Translations under genes and position numbers: made by a program | Source of the DNA: Apoda limacodes | Lineage: Eukaryota; Arthropoda; Insecta; Lepidoptera; Limacodidae | NCBI GenBank assembly: GCA_946406115.1 | Contig: OX291544.1 | Location: 10,974,001-11,038,000 of the forward strand | DNA length: 64,000 nt | Direction of reading: 5' to 3' | Shown here: one piece after another, positions 1-13,800 of the stretch | Numbering within the stretch: position 1 is the first letter of the stretch | Layout: each line of letters opens with the position of its first letter | The notes under the pieces: generated by a model | What the model saw: only the letters and a program-made list of their open reading frames with translations | Told to the model about the DNA's origin: nothing | The model's database searches: none

Positions 1-1290
1 ATTGACATTTAATTTACAAACAAAGTCTCGATAAGATTTAGGAAATTGAAAGTTAATAATTCTTAAGGTAGGTAGGTTAGTATCAATATGAATCATTTGC
101 GTTTACCAAAATTGATTAAGTGGGTGAACCGGGCTTACACACATTTTTCTTTCTTTTATTTTGAATAATTTATTATGTTTTTAATGTGTCAGAAACTTAT
201 TTTATTCAATTTTGTTATCATACATATTTCTTTCATTAACATTCCAAATTTTTTCCTACATGTACCTATATAAAAGAATAATTTTTGTTTGTTTGTTTCT
301 ACAATATTTTTGGCCTTAAATTTTGGTGAGTTTTAGTGCACATGTCCTGCATGACTGCATTAAAATCGTAAAACCGATTTTTTAACATACCTCCGATTTT
401 ATGATCATTCTTTATTATGTGAACTGTGGCGGCCACAAATTCTTTCACATAAAATTATCATGCCAGAGTATTGGAGTATTAATATTTTATTAAGTATTGT
501 GCTGTACTGTGTGTTCCACAATATTATTGTTATTTATACAGACCAAAAGAAACGTTTCAGATTTCGTTTCCGGTCAAAAAAAAAAAACCGAATGAAACAA
601 CTAATAAAACATATTATTCTGCAACAATTTTTTTGACCCGGCGCGCGGTCAAAAATCACATTGTTACATCACAAATCATTACAGTCGCCATACAACAACT
701 CTACCGACCAAACTCCGATAACATATATATGGTAAGTAAAATTATAATAATCACATTTTTCTATTATTATTATTAACATCAAATAGTAAAGCTACACACA
801 TGTACTTACACATGCCGACCTCACTTATTATATTATACAAAGTTAAGTTGTTTAATTTGACGGCGTATTTTCCTAATTTTCTTCACATTTTGTGAAATTC
901 TAAATGTTTTTTAAGAGTTTTTTTAAAGTAATATATAAGTAATATTCTAAGCATTTTTGATGACAGTAAAAATAAAAGCATTGCGATGTGAATTTTGACA
1001 AGCCTCTCGTAAACTAAGTACAACATTAAAACACTTCAAAACTAAGCTCTGCCGTCCAAACAAAATTTAATTTTCGCTAAATCATCAGCTAGCAAATTAT
1101 ACAGTGTAAGAAAAGTCAGAGGAAAGATTCAGGATTTCAAGAATCTTACAAACACATCACCTTTGAAGAATAAAAGTTTTTTTTTTTTTAAGGGTTCTAT
1201 ATTACATCAAGGAATCCTTACCTAGTTTCACCATGTCAGTCTGTTTATCATAATTATTATATACAATGGATTCCAACTATAAAATTTTAG
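1..1290. other. Intronic AT-rich sequence, no feature seen
   Basis: This is part of the sfl intron left of exon 10. It contains AT-rich runs and a short polyT/polyA tract near 1175-1190. I looked on the minus strand for the next sulfotransferase exon (family motif around FEKSANYF) and did not find it. Confidence 0.5.
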
Positions 1291-1560
1291 AGACGTATGT
1301 ATAAAGGGATGTGTTCTGAAGAATTGTTCGAAATGATGCCCACGGCTACTTTCAACTATCGTTCTGCTAGCCATTGGCAGGGAATTCAACCTCACACATT
1401 AGAATGTACATGGTCACGTACAGTGCGGTTTCAGAAAATCTTCCATCCACTTATAATGTGGAATGAGTTCGGCAACGCGCGAGAGTGTGCGATGACCGTT
1501 TACCATCAGGCGGACCGTTAGCTTGTTTGCCAACTTAGTAGGACAAAATCATTCGTTTTA
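1290..1560 (+). mobile_element. Non-LTR retrotransposon 3' fragment (reverse transcriptase C-terminus)
   Basis: The open frame 1297-1521 reads YKGMCSEELFEMMPTATFN, then TVRFQKIFHPLIMWNEF. This resembles the C-terminal end of lepidopteran jockey-like reverse transcriptase ORFs (C-S-E-E-L-F-x-x-x-P, T-V-R-F, W-N-E). It is followed by a tail, GGCGGACCGTTAGCTTGTTT, that is nearly repeated after the longer copy at 10.99-11.04 kb. Only the tail end is present; it is a dead fragment inserted antisense to sfl in its intron. Confidence 0.75.
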
Positions 1561-1651
1561 ATTCTACTTAAATAAAATTGCTTGAACTTACTTTATATAT
1601 TGTTCAGATAATACTATAACATAGTTCTGAGATAAAAATAAAACATCTTAC

Positions 1652-1872
1652 CAATCTAGTCCTTTGAGGTAGTTATTATTATTAAAGAACTGTAGCTCTT
1701 CATAAGTCGTTGGGCTCGGGAGATTAGGCACCAGGGCAGGGTGCATCGACATGAACGTGTACAGTGCAGTACTGCCTGTCTTCTGAGGTCCTATTACCAA
1801 CACCCTGGGTAATGTACCGCACCATTTGCCCTTTGACCATATTCGACGATGCCTTACGTCATCACACGGATT
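1652..1872 (-). CDS. sfl: sfl coding exon 10 (sulfotransferase PAPS loop)
   Basis: The acceptor TTCTGCTTTAG precedes AATCCGTGT and the donor is GTAAGA. The exon encodes [53 protein letters not shown] and [16 protein letters not shown] plus a split Trp. [10 protein letters not shown] is the 5'-phosphosulfate-binding loop of the N-sulfotransferase domain; its lysine corresponds to the catalytic Lys614 of human NDST1. The following exon is not within 1-1651. Confidence 0.95.
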
Positions 1873-4800
1873 CTAAAGCAGAAAATATGCACATTTAAAT
1901 ATTTTTTTCGTTATTAGTTTCACACACGTCTAATTACTATTCAAACTATTATTAATGGTATTTTAATATTTTATTTAGTAAAAATATGTTTTCTTCATTT
2001 CATCGACTTAATGAGTCATATATAAAAAATGTATATTTCATTAATTTTATAATTTAAAAGAAATTTAAGTATTCTTAAATTAGTAACTATTTCACTGAGA
2101 ATAATCTAGGATTACAGTTATTCTATCTCATGCTATAGCAAAAAATAATAATATTATTACTAGCTTTCATACATAATTGTGAATAATACGTTGTTATATT
2201 ATTATTAAATTTTATTTATAAATATGTTGTTTCCATAATTTTCTGAAAATTAATTTAATTAGTAATTAACTTTTGACTAACCCCCCACAGCGGGTTGAGT
2301 TCATCAGGCCTCAGTTGAAAGTACTTCTCGGCCAGTGCAAGCGGCGGAGCGGATGCAAGTCGTACGTTTGTCCAACATCGAAGGAACTTTACCACGGATT
2401 CGAACGTGTACAGCGCAAGACGATCGTTTCCATAGTTGGACATGTGTGTCATGAAAATATTTATCTGGTCACAAACAAAATTTATTTATAATTCAATTAA
2501 AAATAATCGTACCAATATAGTAAATACGAAAATTTGTGTTAATTCTTCATACGACAGCACTTAACCGAATCAGCTTAAAGAACAACAGCGAAAATTTATT
2601 TGAGATATTTTTGAGCGTCTTAAAATATAATTTCTACAGAATGTATTTAGATAATTATGTACATTTTGTCAACTAACCACATATCCGAGTAAAAACCAGA
2701 ATAAAAAGTACTTTTTATTAGTTACACTATTGATTCTAAAGACCAAACCGCACCAGAGCAGCGCTGCGCGAGTTGCGTCAATACATTGTTTTGAGCATTT
2801 GGTATAATATATACCGCACTAAAGCGGCGCGGCGCTTCGCTGCACTGTGCGTTGCGTCAAAATTGCTTATAAAAGAATATTAAGTAGTGTGGCAACGCGA
2901 GACGCGCTGTGACGCGAGGCCAGTGCGGTACAGCAAGCGGCGTAGCGCGTGGCGTTAGTCTGCGATCTGCGCACTGCGCTTGTTCAAATGACACGTGTCG
3001 CTCTATGCTCTCACATTTTTGCTGATTGGCTACAGTGATTTAATTATATTTTTAACTAGAAATTATATCCTGTTATCTGTTTATTTGAATTCTTAAAAAG
3101 CTAATTTAAACATTAATATCAGCATGTATTTCTTTAAAATTCAAAAATTTCAATTTTAATGACCGAATTGTTAGAAATTGGAAGATATTGAATACTTTTG
3201 TACTTACTCTAAACCGTCAAATGTGTTAAAGGATTGATGCGAATAGATAGTTCAAATACGTACCAACGGCTGAAACAAGGTTAACGGAATATTGTAAATC
3301 GAAAGATTTCAACTTACGGGGTTGTTAATAACTGTCTGGAATAACTCTCCGCCCTGTATAGACGCGTCAAGACGTTGCCGACCACCGGGATACCGCTCCA
3401 GTACCAGCGTGTGAGTAAACAGACCACAAGTTTGTCTTGGGAGCACCATCACACCTTTGTGACGAAACCCACGGCGTAACCTGTAGGTATTTCATGTAAA
3501 AGAAGTACACATATTAATCTGGACTCAAGGAAGTAAATTTCTAGACGCTACTTACATAAATTTACAACTGCACAAAATAAACTAAAAAATTTATGCCATT
3601 ATTACTTACTTACTTGCGTTTCTATGAAATAAGCAATACATTCGAAAAATATTTATTCAACGATTTCTATACAATGCTGTTTTCATAAAACATGAATCCA
3701 GGTCGCGGCACCAAAAGTTAGTTATAGTTAGTTATAGTTTAGTTTGGTGAAATAAGCTCAAACATCAATCTACCTACAAGAATGCAGCATTTTAGTGCGC
3801 ATTGGATGCTAAATTTTCTTACCGAGCTGGTCTTAAATGGGGATATTCTTCGGTACTGGTGACCTTAACATTCCAAACTTTCCTCCAAGCTTCGTACAAT
3901 GGTTCATGTACAGGGTAAACTCCTGAATGGTGCGGGGAAACTGAATAGCACGAGTTAGTAGGAATTCCGTGCTCGATTGCAAACTGTTTGTTGAGAGTCA
4001 TTTCCGCTTCCAACTGGCTAACGTTACTGTACAAGTGTGGTTGCTGGTGATTCCACATGTGACAAAACCTGTAAAAACTATTTTTAAGAAGAAATCGAGA
4101 AAAAAAAATCCTTATTTTGTGTTTGATTCATTAATCAGTTTAAAAAAACCATGAATAATTTAAAATGTATATCTTCACGGTTTATATCTAGAATAGGGTA
4201 ATCAGTGGTTACATACACACCCACACCAGCCTCTTTCCACTAACCACCTGCGTGACAGCGGTAAAATAATAATGCAGGAGATGAGGAGGAGCAAAGATAA
4301 CAACTTTCTCCAAGGAACGTGGGTCGAAATCTCGAAAAACAGTACCAATCAGCTCATCAAACTCAGTATGAAAAGTTAAAAGTTCGACCCATGTTCCTTT
4401 GGGAAAGTTGTTCAGTTTAAGGAGCAGAATTAACTCCTGCATTATGATTTGCCCCTTTGTTAAGTAGTATATAAGAGTATATCGCTTATTGACTGCACCG
4501 GCTACTTAACCTTGCCCAGAATGTAGCAAAGGCAAGCACTGATACTTTGAGGGGAGAAATAGGTACGGAGATGGAATTTACCTAGGAAGATCTGACAAAG
4601 TTATTAACTCTGCCACTAATATACCTACAAACAAAACTTTTAGAAATCATTCCACCCTTCCACCTTTGTTTTTCTATGAATCTTTTTTAATTTAATATAA
4701 AAATTAGATTTCAAGATTTGTGTTCCAGAAGTTGCCTAAAATGAAGTAGATATTAACCTAGAAATTGAACTAAACTTGTGCCTATTTTAGTTAATGAGAA

Positions 4801-7800
4801 GTTTTCACTTTGCCATTTTTAATTAACATCCCAAATAGTCTTAGTTTAGGTCTATTCATATTTTTTTACAAGTTTATTATTTTTATTTTTTTAAAATAAC
4901 ATTCTAAATCCATTTGCATTTACTTAGCTTTTTGGTGTCGAAAAGTCTTGAGTACGGGTGGCATAATGGCTGACCTTTCTTTTAAATTAAAATTCCAGAC
5001 GGTAATGCTCAGATTCGCTTACTTTTAGGCTTTACATTAAATACTAAAAGAAAGTCAGACGGTCTTTACTAATAATAAAAATAATAATAAAGGAGCATAG
5101 TTAAATGTATAAACCAACACTGAGATATATAGAAGTGAAACAAATAGGTACGCTGAAATACGCGTTGTATGTTAACATTATTCCGCGGGTAAAACCCGGG
5201 GCACAGCTAGTATATCTATAGTTCAAAATTGGCTGTCATTTAAACGGTCAGCTAATTAAAGACGTTATGGTCAGCTCTAAAATATATTTTGTCAGTAAAC
5301 AAAGTGAACTGAGCTGCTTCTACTCGTAGTTAGTAAGTAGTCAGCAAAAAAAACTAAATTGATTAGTAAGTAATGTGATATTGGGCAGCCATAAAAACTG
5401 ATATCGCTAGTATATTAAATATATTTGCAGCAATATTACTAACGGAACAGCAAATCGTAAAATTATTAATTCAAAATATAAACCAACACAGCAATATACA
5501 GAAGTGAAAGCAATACGCTGAAATACGCGTTATAATATGTTTACCTTTAAAACGACGACAAATTCAAAGCAATACCATTTGCAAATGTAGATAAATAAAA
5601 CATGAGCCACATTCAACAAGCATTCTACATCAAAGGGACTTGATCAAAAATATACATCCTTTGAGTCTGGTAACGACAAAAAGCCAATTGTAAAACAACG
5701 CCAGTACAACACGTTGTAGGTCAAAGTACACATTAACATATTTCTTTTGCTAAAAAAACCTTTTGTAACTGGTATATACCGCCAATATTTTTTTTATAAT
5801 GGTGTAGTTCAAATTGTTACAATTGCGTCTTGAGTGCAAAATGTATGAAAAAGGCACCAAGCATGCGAAGCAAACCCGCGTGCGTGATGTAGTACGCATA
5901 TCTCTGAAAGCACCCTGGATTTTTGAACTTTGGGAGAGGCCTATGTCCAGCAGTGGACTGCAGTGGGCTGATAATGATGATGTAGCTTCTTTAAGATTTT
6001 TTTTCTACATTCATCATGTACATTAAGCTTATCACGCAGGACTAAAGTAAAGAAGCTCTCCATGATATGGGTGTGCATACAGTGACGGGTTACCCTCTCC
6101 TAAGGATTAATACCGTGAAGATACATAAAAAGAACATATTATTTTTACAATTTATTCGTCACACACAGGAGAAAAATCACACTTACCAAGTGAACTGGTC
6201 TGTATGACGCAGTAAGTAATCATCTCCGCGGTTCTCGGCAGGTAGTCCGTGGTGATAGTATTTGGCACTAAAACCAAGATTAAACCGAAACCCAGGCACT
6301 ATCTGTTGTAGGGATTGCTGAGATGTCATAAGGGCTGCCACATCTTCCTCGTGCAATCTTGTGCCTAAATATAACATGGTATATTTATAGTAGACAAATG
6401 TGTGTTTTATATAATAATAAACATTACATAAATTATCAAAGTTTATGCTATAAAATAACTATATTTATAATACTAAATCTTATTCCTATAAATAAAATTC
6501 TATTCATATTTGTGAAATGTAGATTCTTTAGATGGCATGCAAGAAGTCAATTATATTGAAGGTTTTAACACGAAAAATATTATAAAATGTTCCAACACAA
6601 CCGCACGAGTTGATCAGTGTCCTGATGTCATTGTACAGGACTTATTTTTCTCTTTTCAGTTTTTATTTATAGTCATTTTTTTAAGCATTTGGGTTTTTTT
6701 GATTTTTTAATTTATTTTTTGTTACTTAATACTTTTGAGTCAGAATTATACGACGGTAAATATCGCAATTTTGTGAATTTATTGAAAAAGTTAATATTGT
6801 AGAGATTATTAAGTAACATGTGGTGGTCTAAACTATTGATTATTCATCAGAAGTATAAAGATTAAAGTTGCCAACCAACTTTAAATCGTTAATAGATACT
6901 AAAATGTAATTAATATTGAAAAATGATCAAAGAAACCTAAAGATGATTTTAAAATACCTATTCAATGATATCCCACTTGACATAGTTCGTCGACTTTAAT
7001 TTTTTTCATAATATGGCGTTATCGCCATTTTGAATTTTGATTTCTGTCATATCTTTAGTGATTAAGACGAATGGATTGACGAATCATTAAAATCGGTCCA
7101 TGCGTTTGGTCTGTAAAGTGCCACAAAGGAACAAACATACATACCTAGGGTGATAAACACATTACCATTTGCATCGCGCTGTCGGGTTAAAATGTACATA
7201 AGTACTTACACAGTCAAAACAGCACAAACAAAACAACAGTTTTAGGTATTTTAAGAAAGATTTTATTATTTCTAGAATGCATCTCCGAGTTTGTATTTTC
7301 TTTTTGAATTCTTCTAGCACTCCTGATAAAAACGACGTTAAAATTAGTTTTCAGGCTCAAAAGGTAAATGACCTGCCTGCTGAGGGTCTTGGGTTCGATT
7401 CCCACACAGAACAAACATTTATGTAATGAATATTTGTGTTTGTCTTGAGTCTATATCTTTAGAAAGTAAGTATATATTGACATCCGTTACTTGGTATCTA
7501 TAGTAAAAGCTGTGCTTATTTTGGGACCAGCCATCTTAGTGTAGTTCTCAAAAATATTTATATGTTTATTTATTATTTTTCGGTAGAAGTACATTTTTGG
7601 AATACCTACGCTTTGTACGAAGTGGTAAATAAAAACCAATGGCGGTTGCTAGTTTAAGTCAGGACGCCTCTTAAACTATTATCAACGAGAGTTTTTTTTT
7701 TTTTAAATAAAGAAAAATATTATCTACTAGCTTTTACCAACGGCTCCACCCGCCCTAAATTTGGCTATCGGCGTGGGATTTTTACGTCAACACCTTAATT

Positions 7801-10800
7801 ATACTTGATTAATGAATTAAAGTAAATAAGCTCGGTTACAGTTATTTCCGCAGAAACTTTTGAATTTGAACTGTCTCCAAGCAAAATTTCAACGAAATCG
7901 GTTTAGCGGTTTAAGCATGAAGAGCTAATCGACAAACAAACAAATGGAGTAACTTTCGCAATTATAATATTAGTATGGGTTACATTCCATTTTTATTTAA
8001 TTAAAATAGTACAAGAAACATAATCTTAAATCTACTATTTACATCACAGAGCACGTTACTAATAGCTAATTTAGGCACTATATTTAGGTCAACCACTTAA
8101 CATTAGACGAATGTAGCAAGAAACTTTCCTACTATACGAGGAATATAAGAAAAGAAATAATAGTAAACTTTATAACTCACACTAATTAAACATTCTAGGT
8201 TTTCCGTCTACTTAAAAAGGGTAGTAAAACATAAAAAAGAAATTTAATTCAAACGGAATTTGGAGTCAGGAGATAAAATGAAATCAGCCGTATTAAATTA
8301 CTGGAATTATTTCAGGAAATTAAACTGGAAGGAAAATTAATGTCGGAATAGTATCCAAGATTCTTAATACCTTTCATGCAGTCCATGGTTCTGAGAAGAT
8401 TTGCCAGACTTTAATTATAATTTGCAAGTTACTTCTTGCAGAAGGTCAGAATGATTACGATTTTTGGTAGTCAACGAAAATAAATAAAAATTTAATCTAA
8501 CATAAAAAAACGAGTATGTTTTTGTTTGTAGCATTATTTTTTTATTTACTTTTGATTTGCTTAACAAGTCTTCTTGTGAATTACCCAAAGAGCTAATTAT
8601 TTACAAACTGGCAAAGTGCGTGTCGGACACGTATTAGCTTTAGGGTTCTACACCATGTTCTTATATATTTTTAAAAAGGGTTTTTTTTGTAGAAAAGAAA
8701 TTTCTCTGTAATTAAGGTTTTAGTAAAAAGTATTCATGTTTATAATACAAGTATGTAGGTTTGTGCAATCAATATAAATAGGTCTAGCTATAAAAGATAA
8801 CCCTAGAAACCCCTATCTATATTTATTTTGTACATAATACTTGCCATTAGACCTACCACATGGAAATAGCTCAAATAAATGCATATATAAAGTATACTAA
8901 TAAATTACTTTTCTCTCCAACAAAGATGTCATCGATATCAACGAGGATCCATCTATCGAGGCTAAGGCTGAGCTGACCATGGCTGAGGTAGCTGAGAGCG
9001 TCCAGGAACAGCAGACGGTGCAACCAGAACTGTAGTCCAGACCCGAACAGAATACGAGGCACTCCGTCCAAGCGACCGTGGTCTTGAACCACTGTCGCTA
9101 GCGGCAGGCGTTCTTCTGTTAACACGAGCAGATATTAATAATCTCTTGTTATTATTATTGAAAATAATATCAAGAAGAAATATTCCAGGACATCTTACAG
9201 AGGGCAGTCTAATCCTAAACTAAGCAAAGGTTAAGTACTAAAACACAACTGACACAAATACTTATATACTACTTTTTTTTTGGACACACACAGACACATC
9301 CAGCCACAGACAAACACAAATATCAACTATACAATGTATGTACTGTGCGGGAATCAAACCCAGCAGGCACCCTTTTACCAACAGAGCCACGAAGACCTTT
9401 TAATCTTAAGTTGTCAGCAGTTTTCAGTAGTTTTATGCATCGTACCCGTGGAGCCAGCTCTGCTTTAGCTCAGAAGATCCTGACGTCTGCGCAGCCGCAG
9501 TCACTGAGACAATCCTCGCTGGTATGCGATGTTTCATTCCTAACCCGCGATCTTGCAAAGAAGCTAAAATTCTTAAGCAAAATGCGAATGAGGCTTGGAC
9601 CACGGCTCGTAATAATAAGGATCCGAATATTTCTGAGTTAAAACGCAAATTAAATGCTACCTCGAGGTTCAATAAGAAAGCAACTGTCAGAGATAAATTT
9701 CAATTTATCGGCAAAATAGGTGGGCGACTTGCGAGCTATCCTTCTGGGTGTCGTGCGTTCTGGTCGCTTGCTAAAGCTGCCGAAGGGAACTATTGGCAGT
9801 CGTCATTACCACCACTGCGAAAGACCGACGGTGACTTGGCCCATAGCGCTAAAGAGAAAGCCAATCAACTGGGCAGCCTCTTTGCCGCAAACTCGAATAT
9901 GAACGACGAAGGCGTTGTACCACCTACTTATACCGTGGTGCGGTAAGACTATGCCGGAAATCTCCATAACACAGCGGAAGGTCCGGCGGGCGTTGCTTTC
10001 TCTAGACGTTCATAAGTCGAGTGGGCCAGACGGTATACCAGCAGTAGTGCTTAAGCAGTGGGTACCTGAGTTATGTCTTGTACTCACGCGCCTCTTCGCG
10101 CTTTCCTACCTCACTAGGTAATTTCCGTCTTCATTGAAGACTGCGAATGTGCACCCGGTGCCTAAAAAGGGCAATAGATCAGATCCATCGAATTACAGGC
10201 CTATCGGTACTACCTCTCTACTTTCCAAGGTGACGGAACGTGTGTTCAACACACGGCTTCTAGGATACCTAGAAAAACACGACCTGGTCAGCGACCGTCG
10301 AAATGGCTTTCGCCACAGTCACTCGACTAGTGACCTTCTAGTGTATCTCACACACCGATTGGCACTAGCCATTGAGAGCCAGGGGGAGGCATTGGCATGT
10401 AGCCTAGGCATAGCGAAGGCGTTCGATCGGGTCTGGCACCGGGCATCTTACGGAGTGCCCGAGGGTTAGTGCAAATGGGTGGCTAGCTTTTTGCCCGGTA
10501 GACGGATACGTGCCGTAGTTGATGGTAGTTGCTCTAATAGCATGGAAATTAATGCTGGTGTACCGCAAGGCTCTGTGTTGTCTCCTACGCTGTATCGGCA
10601 ACATAAAATGCTATGCAGGGTCGTGCAAATATCCCTCGTTCTGTTGTGGAGAAAAAGCCTGGAGAACTTGTGTCTCAAATCAAGACTACTCTATCCAAGG
10701 TCTGTGACTGGGGACGGGAAGAGTCTGCCGATTCAACCCTACAAAGACAAAAATCTGCGCGTTCACCGCTAAGAAAACCCCATTCACTGTGGTCCTACAA

Positions 10801-13800
10801 TTCCAGAACACTACCCTCCTAGAGATCCTTGGTGTTGACATCTCCAGCGATGTTTAGCTCCCGCGGAAGCTAGGGTTGTGGAATGAGCTCCCTGCCAAGG
10901 TTTTCTCAAAGGACTACAGTATGTGGTTCTCTAAGGAAAAAGTTGTTAGATTTTTGAAGGGTCGGCAACACGCGAGTGATATCCCTGGTGGATCGCTTAA
11001 CATTAGGCGGACCGTAAGCTTGTTTGCCACCTTAGAGGTATAAAACAAAAATAAAAAAAAACTATTATTCATATGTCCCCTATTTGCTTCCGAATTCTTA
11101 ATGCCTACCTTAATAGCGGGTATAATCTCCGAAATTTCAGCACTTAAGCCATAATAGTCGCTTAACACATTCACTTTCAAGTACATATGGAAGGACATCA
11201 CGAAAAAGCATAGTTTGACTACGGAACACTAAAAATGAACAATATCGAGATTTGAAAAGTTAGAAAATCTTACCAATGTTGCCGTAATCGTAGTTACGCA
11301 GAGCCCACGCTACAGGTTCATACGTTGAGCTGTTGGCTCTGAACACAGTCCAGTGGTCGCCAGGAAGCTCGCCCCAAGCGGTCTCTCCAGCACGGGCCAG
11401 CCGAAGCACGGGAGAAGCAGGATTCAGAGTTGCATCCTACAAAAGTTAATCTTTAAGATAAAAGAAAAGCAAAATCCAAACCACACACGACAATAGGTTC
11501 AATGTATCAGCGGATACGGTAATTTTCAGAAAGAACCGAGCACCCGGTTTTTTAATACAGGCCTTTCCCTGAATAAATAAGTAACGTATTTGTATTAACC
11601 AGTAATAAATAAAAAATACCAATATAGTTTGAAGATAGAAAAAGATATTTATTTTGAAAATAAAAACTTCTTTACAAGTTGATGCTTACAATGTTTCACC
11701 AACAAACTTCAGACACTATAAAAAACGTTTCCGTCATATAAACACTATAAAGAACTTTCAGTGCACTAAATATCTAAAACTACAAACATTTTGTAGCTTT
11801 AAATACGTAATTATCGTATAATAATATTTATAACTGTCACAAAATAAATATTCATTCATAAAATTCCATTGAATTATGAAATAACTTAAGATTTGTTGAT
11901 TTCATACATTGATTTAATCCAATATTTTTTTATTTATAATTCACGGGCATTTTGTGTATGAATATACATTTTGCGACTACGATAACTATATTTTATGATA
12001 ACGAAGAAATTTTAAGTAGAGAAATGTCTACAGTTAAAGAAAATAAGTGTAAGAAAGTTTGTATGAAAAAGAAGATGTTCAAATTCACAATAAACTTTTG
12101 TTTAATCTCACGTTGCGTATTAGCCTTTAGATATAACATTTCCTTAAAATAGCAAAGTGCCTAGTGCAAGTTCTTTTTTAAAGCACATATTCAAAAACTG
12201 TATATAATAAGTCAATAGGGTAAAATGCGCGCATTAAGGCCGTTGCTTCTTTAACATACATTTTCATTTACGCAAACAAGATTGCTATTATTAACTTAAC
12301 TTATACAAGGCACTTTGATCTTCATCTGATATTTTGGAGCATCAAGTTATTAACCTTTAATTTTAGATTGGTATGCATGAATAGAGGGAACCCTGGTACT
12401 TGGGCTCCTACAAGGGTTTCTTCTCCAGGCGTGGCGAAAGCGATAACTCCCACAGAATATTCACGACAGTACTTGTCGAGAAGCTCACGATTCCATTTGT
12501 CCATGTTGGAGTACTTCGATAGGGATTCGAACACAATCACGCCGTAACGACCCTTGTCAAGAGTTGTCAGGACGGGCAGACTCTTGCCCGCTACTTCAGC
12601 CTTGTACCTTATAAAGGAAAAAATAATTATTTTATTTGGGCTCCATGAAGTGTACTCTGATACCTTCTTTAGTACCAAAGTTCAAAATTCTAGAACCTAG
12701 AGTAGTGCCGGTGATAGTGCTAAGCGTTTCGCCGGCTTGTTTGGCCTGCCCCAGTTGGCAATATCTATGACTATATATGGAACCTCATAGATCTAAACGG
12801 TCGACCGCGCCACGGTTTCAATACAGCATTCTGCCGCTCCGGTTACTTCTTGGCACTATCACCGCTCTACAAAAAAGGAGACCGAGAACCTAGGTCAATA
12901 AGATATAAATTGGAAGTAAGGAAGTATACAGGTTGGAAATGCTAAGTGATCCCACTCGATTATTTTGTAACCATACACGATATATATACGAAAGTGCTTC
13001 ACGAGCTCTATCCAATTGCATCAATAATGGTTTATAAAATAAACTGGATCTATCCGAAAATTTGATGTTTTCAGATTCCATGCATTTAATATGGCGACAT
13101 GAAGTGAGATATTTTATCACTTAGGTAAGTACTTAAAAAGAGGGATGGCGCTAAGAATCACCGACTATTTTGTTTGTAAATTGGATAGAACTTTGTGCAG
13201 CACTTTTAGTTTTTCAAGTATAGTTTAGAGATAATCGACTGAGATCCCTTAGCGATTCCACCCTGTATATCGGTGTCTACTAAATAAGGGTTTTTAAAAA
13301 CAACTCATTATTTTTACATACGTTATGCGCGTTTTCCTTTAATCAAAATTATTTCAAAGATTTTATGTTTTTGACTCTTCATCTATTATCAACATTTCCC
13401 ATCAAGAATCTATTCCACAAAATGAGAGCTTCACATTCCATCAATCAAATACAAGAAAATATATTAAAAGTGACTATTTAGAGAGGCCTTTTCTGGATAT
13501 TGGTTATTAAAATTGACTGCTTTCCAATAAAGCGGTCAATAAAGTATAACTTTGTCAGAAAAATTAGTAAAATTTTATAAATATTTTGCTTTTTTATGAC
13601 TTTTATTTACCTACTTATGGTTATTTTAAAAGACATAGAGTACCATACGAGCTCTTTACTGGACCTTCACGTGACATTGAACACTTTGTCGTCCGGACCC
13701 AAAAATCATGCACACAAGTCGTTTCCTCTAGGCCTGGTTGGCCTTATCTGCTGACAACTATAAAATACTATAAAGTCTAAAAATTTCCAACAAATGTTAT

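Noticed and set aside
2273..2491. Plus-strand 72-codon frame over sfl exon 9.
   Set aside because: Antisense shadow of a confidently assigned NDST exon.
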